A stretch of 64,000 nt of DNA, from NCBI GenBank assembly GCA_964036275.1, contig OZ038436.1, forward strand, positions 20,673,904 through 20,737,903, read 5' to 3'. Shown piece by piece: positions 47,401-57,495 of this stretch. The position numbers were made by a program, and so were the translations under genes. The notes beneath the pieces were generated by a model. It had not been told where the DNA came from. It did not search any database and was given only the letters and a program-made list of their open reading frames with translations. How positions within the stretch are numbered: the stretch's first letter is position 1; every line of letters starts with the position of its first letter. This stretch comes from Litoditis marina. Its lineage: Eukaryota; Nematoda; Chromadorea; Rhabditida; Rhabditidae.

Positions 47401-50400
47401 TTGCTTCTTCTCTATATTCGATTAACTTGATCCCCAGATGGCTCACTTCATCAACCAGTTCAACCTAATAACCGCCTAAATTACGATATCCGTTACCACG
47501 AGGGTACTGATTTTCAAGTCTAGAACTTGCAAATCTTATTTTTCCACTGAACTCTTCATGTTCTAAAAGCTGTGAATGAACTGCTTTCAGCATCATAGTT
47601 GACTTGATCTTGATATTCAAAAAGATAAATTTGGTTCTTAAAAGTTAGAAATTTCAGGCAATCAGTTTATTCCAATGATAAACCAATTTTTACTTCAAAC
47701 ACTTCAGAAGTATATTACATTTCAATTGTATTCATTATTACATGGCTCAAATTATTGGACATCTCTGTTGTGACTCAGCTTTTGGTGTTCGACTCGGTTT
47801 AGTTGGGCAACATTTCCCGAGCAATTCCTCTGAATTATTGGTCCCATGCGGAGAAGATAATGAACTTCGCAAAAGTTTCTTTGTGTGCCCTGTTCCTGCA
47901 GTTATTCAATTCTCATTCCAAATGAATGTTCGCCTTTCTGAAAAACGTTCCGCGATTGTTTCACATACTATTCTACAAGTTTCTCGTAATCTCTTACTTT
48001 TAACTACATAAACAAGCTCACTGTCAAATGTATTCATGGCCTATCTAATTCAAATTGAGCTCAAAACATTTCAACGACTTGTTACTCAAAATTCTTTGTA
48101 GACAACTTTCTGTGGCCCTTTGCCCTTAAAACTGCCTATCTGTTCGTTTTTTCATATGTTCTTGATCTATTTATATTTCATTCTCTTTTTGTTATGTCTT
48201 CTAAAGTATTTTGTCTGTTGAAGATGTATTAGCCGGTGGTGGCAGAAATGTTGATAATACTATTGGTCCCCACCCTGGTGCACGGAATCTCTTTTCTCGG
48301 AAATACCCTTCCCTTACACTTATTCACTAATATCGAATCGAATGAAACGGTCTACGATGATCCGTACGACACAGGTTTGGTCAGAAAAAAAAAGCGGAAA
48401 ATTTCATGAAATCATGCAATAACGAGAAAAAACAAATGAAATTACAAGTTTTAGTGTGGTTTTACATAAAAACAAATATACGAAATGGGATAGCTTGAAA
48501 AGATCAAGCAAAACCATTCGCTTTTGGAGATGAGGTATACTATAGTTTCATCGAAATAAGTGACGGAAATGCTTATCAGGATACGGTTTCAAAAATATAC
48601 TTCATATTTTCATGAAGTTTTCGTGGTTTTTCAATTGTTTCATGAAAGTGTTTCCAGTGCGTCGTGTGCCTCCCTACTTCTCAATGAAACTCAACCGAAC
48701 CTATCCAGTGAGCGCCGGCGGCAATGTGAATCTGACCTGCGTCGCCGTCGGCTACCCCATGCCGAGGGTGTTCTGGAAGAAAAGTGACGATGGAGGTATA
48801 TTTATTCGTTTATTATTCTTTATTCATCAATCTACATTCATGAAAAGTGGCGTTCGCAGAGGAAAAAGAGAATGAAAATGTAAGCTCCTAAATTTCGTAT
48901 CTTCCGTAGCAAGCATATTCACAAACTACCTTTTGGAAGAAAACTTACAAATGGAGAAAATTGTAGTTACTTAATTTTCTGGAACAATGATTTTGAGCCA
49001 GTCCACTCCAGAACTAGGAAACCAACCCTCAAATCGAGAAGTTATTTCAGCAACAAAATGTTCACGATTGAAATAAATAACTTCAGAAAGAGGTGGCAGC
49101 TAATTGAGACATGATATCTGTAAAACGAATTTCAGTTTGAAAGTTCAAACGCAGTGTTGCTACATTCATTTATTTATTTGTTTTTGTTATTATATTTTAT
49201 TGTAGTGGTGCTCCACGACCCGGCCACTGCCCCCATCGGCAAGAATGTCCTCACTCTGTCCAACATCGAACAGACGGAGAACTTCACCTGTGTGGCTGTC
49301 AGCAAGTTGGGAAACATCGAGGCCACCACCACTGTTCTTGTCAAAGGTAAGGGTGTGACTAAAGAATACTTGTAGTTTGATTTCGATACACGTCATAGTG
49401 TAAGATTATCGTATAAACCTAAAGTATCGGGACCAAACTACAAACCTGTCCGGGTTTAGCTCAAGTATTTCCGCATATTGTGATTTCAATTTCCCTGATC
49501 ACCACTTTGCTTTTTTATCAATACTCGAAGCTTGCGAAAAACGGTTTTATTTGTTTACTTTATAAATCACCCGAATTCAGTATTTTCACATTTTCAGCTC
49601 TTCACGCACCTCCACGCCACTTTCGAATCTCCACTGTAACTGCTGATAGTGTGACTCTTACTTGGGAAGCACCACGCTCCAAAGAGGGAATCAAAAAGTA
49701 TCTAATCAAATATCGTCAAAAGTGAGTATTTTGGGATACATTTAGTACTTGAAAAAGTTGAAAGCATTGCATGCAAGTTGTGTTCTGACTCTATGATGGC
49801 ATGGTGTGATAACTCTAACGTGTACTTCTTTATTATGATTCGGCGTCATTACCAAATATTATATAACCCAGCATTGAGTTTACTTTCTATTCGATTATAG
49901 AAAAACATTGTCTCGTTTGTCCTCAGTACGGAAAACAGTACAAATAAGGGAATGAATGCAACAGTCACTGTTAATCTAGGCATTGCGATACGGAAAACTG
50001 CTGACAAGGTTTCGGGTTCCGAATTATACAGGTGTAGATAAACCGAGAAGTTTAGCATGATCCCACGATTGGTTTGTTTCGCGCAAAATACAAACTTGCG
50101 TTCTGTTACCGTAAGAGAGTTTGAATGGATACGTTTGACTGTCTTATTATGTCTGATTGCATGTATTTCGAGTGTACTACCTTTTACGTACTAATCTCGT
50201 GTGTTTTGAGGTCCACATCGCCGGCAGCTGTCCAAAGTTTAGAGTGAGTGAACATCTATGTTGTGAGGTGTTGAAAACTTGAAAATTATTTTTTTGTGTC
50301 CTTACTTTCATAATTTCAGGTCACAATATTTCATTTTTCGTTTCAGGGGTTTCAAGTTTTTTCTTTTGTCATTTTCAACCCTTTTTCTCGTTAAAATAAC

Positions 50401-53370
50401 TTAGAACAACTGTGTGTTATCTATCGAAATCATCAAAATCAAATCTAATCCAGGTATGGAAATTCGAACGCAATGCGAGAAAAGTCTGTGAATGCGGACC
50501 AAACTCAAGTTACTATTGGAGGATTGAAACCTTTCCACGTGAGTTTACAAACCACCAACGTATTACAAAATATTCACATTCCTCTAAAGACCGGAAATTG
50601 TTATTTTGTTTCTTCGAGTTCTACCATTGTTCTCTGATATTTTCTTTATGTTTCTTGATTACTACCGAAAACGACAACATTCATGATGGAAGAATTGCTA
50701 ATAAACCTGAAACTTGAGAACTGATCAATTAGTAATGATTAATAAGCTTTAGATTCAAAACTAGATGAAATATCTATGAGTTGCAGTTATATGAGTTCAC
50801 GGCCCAAGTTGTGGGAGAGGTGGGACCAGGTCAGGCGTCTATCCCTAGAGAAACCCAGACGGCCGAAACCACCCCCAGCACTCCGCCGATCAAACTACAA
50901 GCACGTAGTCTCAGTCGGTAAGTGAGGGCAGACTACAAACTACAAGAAACCGTCATCATATTTGTGCAATAAGAGCACAGTACCTCAATCTTTCCAAGCG
51001 TTTTATACCGAAATTCCCAAAATTTTAAAAAAGTTCAAAAATTTTCACGTTCAAACGACACAAGCTAAGTTCTAGAAAACAATCTAGCTTTTCTCAAGTT
51101 CAGATCACAGAATGATACTCAAACAAAACAAACTTATAATCAACTTTTCCTTGCAGCGACTCCATTCTCGTGAAATGGTCTCCCACTGAAAAACCGAATG
51201 GGTTGATAACTGGATACAAAATATTCTACACCAATGAGAATCCATCCACCCCGTATCCCATGTGGAAAACAGTGAGTTCTTTTCAAAACATTGTTTTAAG
51301 TATATCAGCAACCACCTTTCACAGAACCCTTGATATTTCAGGAACCGAAACGACAGGGTCGTGTTTCATTCAGTTTTTCAGTTATGAGAATTGTAGTGAA
51401 TATACGTATATTGTGACTTTTTATATTTAGTTTTTATTTGCAAAACCAACCATTCATCCAAATTTTCAGCACGAGACGAAATCTGATGAACTGATGGCCA
51501 CCCTCTATAATCTGGCAGTTGACACCAAATACTTCGTCAGAGTTCACGCAAAGAACTCAAAAGGAGCCAGTCCCATGAGTGAAATGGCTACTGTATCCAC
51601 GGTTTACGGATGTGAGTCTGCTAATTTTTGTATTTATCACATTTTTTCTGAGGGGTCGTTCTATCAGAAGCGACAGCAGAACACAAAATCTACAGAATAG
51701 AATTATTTAATCGCGATTCAACACGTGACTTTGTCAGTCGGCAGTCAAATTCGAGTTTTTCTCATTTACAATCAACGCTCATAATTGAACCACTAGATCT
51801 GCTCAACCTGCATGTTGTATAAGTGAACTGTATTATAGTACCCGGGCAACCTCCTTGCCTGCAGGCCAAGGCTCTAGACTCGAGAAGGGTTCAGCTATCG
51901 TGGGAAAAACCGCTGTTTTCCACTCCAGTTACTGGTATGTTTCTCTCATATCAAGATTTTCGTGTAGAATAAGTTCAAATCTGCATACCTTTCACATTAC
52001 CATTTCTTTTGTTCTCAATTGTCCTCGATATTTGGGGGACACGATGAGTGCGCATTGAAAATCCAAAATCAATCATCAAAATAGATGTAAAGTTTTAGTT
52101 TTGTTACAATCTTTTTGAAACCAAATATGTTTCAAAACCCCTCCTTCCAGGTTACACCATCCGTTTCAACGATACCGAGGGCGAGCGAGAGGTCACCCTC
52201 ACCTCTCCTCACGAGAAGCATCTCGTCACGGGACTCGAGCCAGACACGTACTACGCTTTCCGGTACGATTATATTCCTTCGAGTCAACACTAGAAATGCA
52301 TGAAATATAAGAAAACGAGTAAAATGAACTATGTGAACCTCTTGTGAATACGACATTTCCTAATAAAATACATCGCAAACATTTGATTTACTTTTTACTT
52401 ACATTTCATTCCAAATTCGAAAATGGGCGTAACGCACTTAGTTTTTGAGCACACGAATTTTTCAAAGTTGATTTGAATGTTTTAATGGTTGTAAATTTCA
52501 GAGTTGCTGCCAAGTCCAGTCGTGGTCAGGGAGAGATGACTGAAGCTATCGCAGTCAAAACGCTGGAAGCTGGTAAGCAAAACATTCAGAAAACCCAACA
52601 TTTATTCACTTTTTGCATGTACTGTTGAAGTTACAATAGCACTTTCACTCCTATTTAGTCTGTTAGATGTATCGCATGCCACCGAACGTAAGTAAGTAAG
52701 TACTTCTATTCAAGTTGTTTGATGAACCTGCATGAAATCGAATCATACCACGTACTACTACAAGTAAACAAGAAGTCGCGCAGAAGATTGAAAAACAACA
52801 TCAAGTAGCGTGCACTTTTCAATCGAAAATTTGAAAATACACCAGTTTCGTTATATTGCTTCACTACACGTGATCGTATATTGATTGTAGTATGCGTCAA
52901 GCTGAGTATTCGGTGTTGTACTGTGTTCGTGACGTGGTTTCAGCCCCAACCGGTCCTCCTTCCCTCCTTTCTCTCGTCGCCGTCGCTCCCTCCGTGATAA
53001 CGGTAACCTGGGCGCCACCGGATCCGAACCTCCGAAACGGTCCGCTCACCCAGTACCGCATCCGGTACCGGATAGTGCCTTCGATCAATTCTTCCTCGGA
53101 AGAAGTATCATCGGAATACGATACTGACGATGATTCAGAAGGTGTTCCGCTAAAATGGAACGAGAGTACTATTGTCGGAAATGTGACCACGGCTAATCTG
53201 ACCGGGTTGCAATCATACACGTCGTACGAAGTGACGATCGCCGCGGCAACCGAGACCGGATTCGGTCCGGAAAGCGCGGCGCTAAGGATGAGAAGTAAAG
53301 AAGACGGTAAATTTTTGTTATTTAAATTGATTTTCATTAGTTTCAGACGGCGTTGATATCCGGTTGGACG
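41335..53370 (+). CDS. ptp-3: LAR-type receptor tyrosine phosphatase, 5' part (ptp-3 orthologue, partial)
   Basis: Eighteen exons were placed by splice sites and family residues: 41335-41404, (optional 41490-41522), 41754-41892, 42120-42271, 42626-42714, 42950-43052, 43324-43434, 48658-48795, 49206-49346, 49598-49721, 50454-50538, 50787-50917, 51157-51271, 51470-51611, 51839-51934, 52151-52262, 52502-52572 and 52944-53306, plus an optional 24-nt exon 53347-53370. Without the optional exons they sum to 2,182 nt and 727 complete codons, and every junction keeps frame. Order: signal peptide, Ig1, Ig2, Ig3, FN1-FN4. LAR-type receptors act at the cell surface in axon guidance, synapse formation and cell adhesion, signalling through tandem cytoplasmic phosphatase domains. 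The later FNIII repeats, transmembrane segment and phosphatase domains are not in the window. Assignment rests on Ig2-Ig3 signatures such as GFPSIDLHPSLKSVEQGRTA and VRRVPP. Confidence 0.93.
41490..41522 (+). CDS. ptp-3: Optional 33-nt ptp-3 exon (11 codons)
   Basis: Acceptor TTATTTTCTGCAG and donor AT|GTGAGTTC bound a 33-nt segment that starts and ends in phase 1, so it can be included or skipped without changing frame. Included, it inserts TYQSYIQALA and changes D to Y at the junction; skipped, exon 1 joins exon 3 as AAD-DPARL. It contains an 8-bp inverted repeat, CCAGAGCT (41497-41504) with AGCTCTGG (41512-41519). Confidence 0.5.
41754..42271 (+). CDS. ptp-3: ptp-3 Ig domain 1 (two exons)
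   Basis: Exons 41754-41892 and 42120-42271. The domain shows ISFFC, the core Trp in VVWRANG, the RIEPVRSDDNNT turn before the second Cys (ISC) and a final strand ATLTVLEK. In vertebrate LAR-family proteins the loop after the core Trp has a run of Lys residues that binds heparan sulphate; here it reads RANGQSITESR, with few basic residues. The intron at 41893 splits the domain in phase 2. Confidence 0.85.
42626..43434 (+). CDS. ptp-3: ptp-3 Ig domain 2 (three exons)
   Basis: Exons 42626-42714, 42950-43052 and 43324-43434. The linker LPPGFPSIDLHPSLKSVEQG is strongly LAR-like. First Cys in YVSCR, core Trp in VLWLRDLVPID, then GALMIQTAREEDQGKYEC with the second Cys, and ARNNLGVVHSKAAHLYVK. The middle exon ends ...GNPG and joins directly to GALMIQ; the acceptor GAGTTCAG lacks a strong T-run, but frame and homology fix it. 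Confidence 0.88.
45124..45375 (+). repeat. Three 90-bp tandem repeats with E-boxes
   Basis: Units start CGTTTCACGTGACT (45124), CGTTTTACGTGACT (45214) and CGTTTCACGTGATT (45304), exactly 90 bp apart; the third is partial. Shared inner strings are AGCTCGT, ATATT-TCCG and CCGTACT. Units 1 and 3 contain TCACGTGA, a palindromic E-box. It lies in the intron upstream of an alternative first exon, so a regulatory role is possible. Confidence 0.75.
48231..48374 (+). CDS. ptp-3: Alternative ptp-3 first exon with signal peptide, before Ig3
   Basis: ATG at 48248 opens 42 codons plus one base: MLIILLVPTLVHG, a short but clear signal sequence, then about 29 residues including the N-glycosylation sequon NET and the acidic YDDPYDT, followed by ACAG|GTTTGG. 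The exon leaves phase 1, exactly what exon 8 (48658, Ig3) needs, giving ...YDT-VRRVPPYF. It cannot be an internal exon spliced from Ig2: from the nearest acceptor (AG at 48231-48232) the incoming frame meets TAA. That AG, 15 bp before the ATG, could instead be a trans-splice site. The product would lack Ig1 and Ig2. No TATA box is evident. Confidence 0.6.
48658..49346 (+). CDS. ptp-3: ptp-3 Ig domain 3 (two exons)
   Basis: Exons 48658-48795 and 49206-49346. It starts VRRVPPYFSM, the LAR Ig3 hallmark, then GGNVNLTCVAVGYPMPRVFW with the first Cys and core Trp. The second exon has KNVLTLSNIEQTENFTCVAV with the second Cys and the NFT glycosylation site, and ends TTVLVK. Both exons enter and leave in phase 1, so the domain is a portable module. 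Confidence 0.9.
49598..50917 (+). CDS. ptp-3: ptp-3 fibronectin III domain 1 (three exons)
   Basis: Exons 49598-49721, 50454-50538 and 50787-50917. APPRHFRISTVTADSVTLTW carries the core Trp; IKKYLIKYRQK forms the middle strand; TIGGLKPFHLYEF has the conserved Leu and Tyr; VVGEVGPG is the usual turn. The third exon also contains the linker TAETTPSTPPIKLQ that opens FN2. The domain is cut by introns in phases 2 and 0. Confidence 0.88.
51157..51611 (+). CDS. ptp-3: ptp-3 fibronectin III domain 2 (two exons)
   Basis: Exons 51157-51271 and 51470-51611. DSILVKWSPTEKPNGLITGY with the core Trp and the Gly-Tyr strand, KIFYTNENPSTPYPMW, then LYNLAVDTKYFVRVHAKNSK with the conserved Tyr. FN2 of LAR-family proteins has the same NPxxxYPxxxW pattern. 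The exon ends in phase 1 after VYG. Confidence 0.9.
51839..52572 (+). CDS. ptp-3: ptp-3 fibronectin III domain 3 (three exons)
   Basis: Exons 51839-51934, 52151-52262 and 52502-52572. LPGQPPCLQAKALDSRRVQL, then SWEKP with the core Trp, VTGYTIRFNDTEGEREV, LVTGLEPDTYYAFRVAAKSS and TEAIAVKTLEA. Tyr-Tyr-Ala-Phe-Arg-Val is the usual F-strand. A single unpaired Cys lies near its start. Confidence 0.9.
52944..53306 (+). CDS. ptp-3: ptp-3 fibronectin III domain 4 (single exon, acidic insertion)
   Basis: One 363-nt exon from GGTTTCAG at 52943 to GACG|GTAAAT at 53306. APTGPPSLLSLVAVAPSVIT, VTWAPPDP with the core Trp, LTQYRIRYRIV, then an unusual Ser/Glu/Asp-rich insertion (SSSEEVSSEYDTDDDSEG), KWNEST, LTGLQSYTSYEVTIAAATET and GPESAALRMRSKED. 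Earlier FN domains here are split by introns; this one is not. Both boundaries are phase 1. Confidence 0.9.
53347..53370 (+). CDS. ptp-3: Optional 24-nt ptp-3 microexon (8 codons)
   Basis: Only 40 bp after exon 18, TTAGTTTCAG is followed by 24 nt coding DGVDIRLD and then the donor G|GTGAGT. Entry and exit are both phase 1, so skipping keeps frame. The preceding 40-nt intron would be very short, close to the lower limit for nematodes. LAR-family genes are known to use small alternative exons between extracellular modules. Confidence 0.5.
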
Positions 53371-56300
53371 GTGAGTTCAGATGTAGTGTCGTGCAGTAAT
53401 CATTTCAGGGAAACTTTGGGTGATACTGATGCCAATTAGGTTAAAACAACAAAATATTGTCGAACGTTGAACTAAAGCTTGTTTCTCCGTCTCAATAACA
53501 CAAACTCATAGCCTAGAGGTGTCCAAAGAGGATTCAAGTTTGGTAATGTTTCTGGTGGGATTTTTAATATGTAATGCATGCACATATTATTAAACTCATG
53601 AGAACGCCGCATGAGCTTATGTGGATTGTATCTCAATGTGAGGCTACACCACCGAGTTTGTTTGTAGATCATTAGATACTCATTGGTTTCTCATGAGAAT
53701 ACCACGTGAACTTCCCGTGACGGGAAAATACTACGGCGACAGGAAAATAACGATTATGACCGCTCATCCCGGAGTGTAGCGCTATTAAAGTAGTACTTTG
53801 TCAGATATGGGGTTGGCTGAAATAGAATTGATCCGCCTAATTGCTTTCATGTCACTGCTCTCGCTCTCCCTCCTGACAGCTCCTTTTCAAAATAGTCCAG
53901 TTATGTGTCAGACATGACAGATGCTTCCCATACACGGCACACGCGAAACGTTGCTATTTCTGAGGAAAGTGAATATTTAATTAATAATATATTATGGTTC
54001 GAAACTTTGCCGAACTGCCTTTTTGCTATGCTCATCTAAATGTGACCACCCGAAGATTATTCATCTTTTCACAATACTCAGATAGAAAAGGGTTGTAATT
54101 GTGCCCTATAGAAACTTTTAAATATTATTACTTTTACTATCTCTTCTCTCATATCAAAGAACTTTCTCTCAAACCCTTTCTTCAAGTCAGCCCGATGTTT
54201 CACCATCTCTTTTCGATGTCGCTTTGTGTCGCCCCGCGCGTGGCTGATAGCTAGTGACAGCTTGCTAATGACTGTTCCATTCTTCCTTTAATTACTGGTC
54301 ACTGAGGGAGGATCAGAGAAGAGAATCTTGTAGTTGATTAGCTCCATATACGCAATATGCCCCTAGGGTACGAATCGGGCTTCATTGAAACTTTTGCAAT
54401 ATAACTGAGCAAAACTGCCAAAATCTCGAGCTATTTTTTGTTTGTAGAAGAATATGGGGTAGTGGGCTGAAAAGTTGTTCAATCAACACTTAATCTTTTT
54501 TGCATTTGATTTTAAAACGTTTTAATCATATAACGTGAAAAACGTCATGCCATGAAAATTGAAGTAGTTGGACGTGATATTTCAACAACTCCCAGTCATT
54601 TCTGAGTTCTGCACCTTCTTGGCTTCCTGAAACTTCACTTACTTTTGAGTTTACGTGGTTCACGTTATTTTCACGTAGCATCTACGTGAACAAATGAGAT
54701 TGATCATAAGTGATGCTGACCCGAATCTATATGGTCATATGGTGGATAAGTGATGTTCATTGTTAATAAGGGTATCCACTCGAGTGCATATTGCATGCTC
54801 TCTTCAACTGTTTTCTCATCCTTTCTCTGCCTGTCTGGCCCTCTCTCCGCGACCACTTCTCTCTCGTCGGACCCACATATGGCCGCTTATTTGCACGTCC
54901 ATCACAGAGCAATATGCTCATTTTCTATTGATGAAATATTAGATTGTTTGAAAACAAAGCGCTTTTTCGATGTTCGTTTTTGTCATTGTGTTATCTGGAA
55001 TTCGAACCCATTCAAGCTGAAGATCATATTTCGTTCTCGCTTGATTAAATTAGAAAATCTAGTCTACTAACGTTCATGCTATACAGTTTACGTGTATGAG
55101 AAACATAGTGCATTTGAAATTCATAAATTTTTCACTTACTTCTCCCTGTTTCTCTACAACATGTTTTGATCTAACTAGCCCATATGAAGCACTCGATAAA
55201 GTTACCGAATTCGGGAAATGTTTCTCTTCTAGATAAGTAGTAGTATAGTTCACACCATTCCTACTGAAACTCCTACAGTAACCTTACAAACTATTCGGAG
55301 GCTGTTGTGAAGCTGAAAATATAGTTCATGGAAAATGCTCCCGTATATTTACTCTATCTGAGAGGGAGAATGAGGTTCGAAAATCGTCAACTTCTCCGAT
55401 CAAAAGTAAGAGAGCAAAACGGCTTGGAAGTTTCGAAATCCTACTGTAGGAGTATCAGTAGGAATAGAAAAAAATATAGAAGTCCTATTTCTCTATCCAA
55501 CGAATTGTGAACCGTGTTTGTGACCGTCCTCAAACAGCTTTGTCTGTGCTCGACGACGTTTTGTTGATAGCTTTTCGCTTTTTCCCATACTCAATGTGCG
55601 CGTTGGCCGTATTTGCGTAGTTTCGCGTCACTTATCTCGTCCCTTTTCTCTCATTCTTCCACCCCTCATCCCCTAATTTCATAGTATTTGCTCCATTCTG
55701 TTTATCCTGTTTTTCTCTCTAATCTCTAGCAAACCTCAACCGCGAACTTCGTGAAATGGTTTGAAAAAGGTCGGATTCTTTGACCCAAAGTTATAGCGTT
55801 TGACGTATTATTTAATTCACAACCCGGTTTCCTTGTCGATGTAAGCCGTACCTCACTGGTGTATTATGAATACTACATTCCCTCATCATATGACATATTA
55901 ATCTCATTTCTAGTTTTTCTCTGATTTATTTCTCCCATATCTCTTTCTCAGTTTTTCTGCCCAATTTCTCTCTCATCATGACTTTCGGATCCTCTTATCC
56001 CTACCCTTTTGCAAATTGCGTTTTCTGCCACAGCACACTTCACGCCTAGGCCGCTCCTTTAGTCACGATTCCTGGATATCAGAATTCTACAATTTTGTTG
56101 TGAAAGTTTTGTAGAGAAATTTCTGCGTGACGAAGTTTTGACCGGGAAAATTTTCGTGTCTGTGAGATGTGTGAACTATCACGAAATATTGAGATTGAAG
56201 ATCACCTGGCAGTATAGAATAGTCTCTAACAGATGAAAAAAATGAAAATAAGACGAATGAACGATTTTCATTTCATCCACTCAAAAAAAACCCAGGGCCG

Positions 56301-57401
56301 TGCCAGCTCATTTTATGCGGCTGTCGATGTTTTACTAGAAAAGTGCCAATCTACCTCCGAACACTTAATGCAAAAGAACATCTGCGCTCTCATTCGCGCC
56401 AAATATTTATGACCCTAGTGTACTAGAAGTGACATTCTACACTGACATTACCAGGCATTTTTGCTGCCGTACGTCTGGGTATGTACGGCTCTACTCCGTT
56501 GCAACACTTTTTTAGCCTCCAGTAAGCTGTGAAAAATTGAAGCATTGGAAAAACAGTACTTTTTCATTTCTGACAACCTAAATGAACATCAAAACGTGAA
56601 TTGGCAGATATTTAGAGTCATGACCAAATACAGTTACATATTGTTCGGCTCAGGCATACTACATTCTGTTTCATTTTTCTCAATCCGAGAGCTGAGTTTC
56701 TGCTCTTCCTTTTTGGTTTAAGATAGCACAGAACAAAAAAGACTCGTGCACGTGGTTCATGATTTGAGCGAGATTTTTGTGGTAGTCTAACCATCCAGCC
56801 GTAACCGGAGTAATATGTTTAAATCTTCAAGATAGCACGACAGTGTGAATGTATTTCTTGTCACTTTGTTATTCTGAACTGTTACTTTGTTTTGTTCTAA
56901 CTTCTCTAAATGCCTTTTTTCTGTTCACTGACCGTCGAAAACCGGTGTGTTACACCTGTTACGTGGCCTAGAGGTAGCCGGCCAGTGTCATTTCGATTAT
57001 CTCCCTCTCATCACCCGCATCTGGCAGCCTATAATTACCATCTACAACATCATTATTATTGTACACCGAGCCATATTTACGTATTCATACGCATTGCACA
57101 CATAACTGGAATGTTATCACCAAAGCCCCGTTTAATCCAGCTGCTAACTGGTTATGCCGAGTTTCGGTTCAACTCTGCAACATCATTTACTATGTAGTTT
57201 TGTGGCTACACTATTCATATAACCAGTTCCTTATGATGATTTTTAAATGAAACAAATATAAATATGAACATCACGTGATTGATATATTATACATTTACTC
57301 AAAATGCTCCAAAAATGAAAATTTTGCAGAACCAGAAGCATGATTCAGTGCACTTTTCTGAACACTTCTACTGACTTCATAGGTTAAACGCGTCCACTTC
57401 G

Positions 57402-57416
57402 TGACTCTCCCTCTCC

Positions 57417-57465
<49 letters not shown>

Positions 57466-57495
57466 CTTCTCACTCTTTCTGTTTCTCCCCCCCCC
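57402..57495 (+). repeat. CT-rich microsatellite with poly(C)
   Basis: Imperfect (CT)n from 57402 to about 57486 followed by nine C at 57487-57495. The Arg/Glu-rich minus-strand open frame across it (57295-57549) is an artefact of the repeat. Confidence 0.9.

Larger units (their letters stand above)
43435..48657 (+). other. ptp-3: ptp-3 intron between Ig2 and Ig3 (5.2 kb)
   Basis: A long intron carrying a three-copy 90-bp tandem repeat with CACGTG boxes (45124-45375) and an alternative first exon with its own signal peptide (48248-48374). Other open frames (44475-44660, 47742-48011) show no domain. Intron position and phase (1) are supported by the flanking Ig-coding exons. Confidence 0.75.

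Noticed and set aside
48233..48374. Internal cassette exon between Ig2 and Ig3
   Set aside because: Coming from the Ig2 exon the frame hits TAA inside the segment and the length (142 nt) does not preserve phase; only the first-exon reading works.
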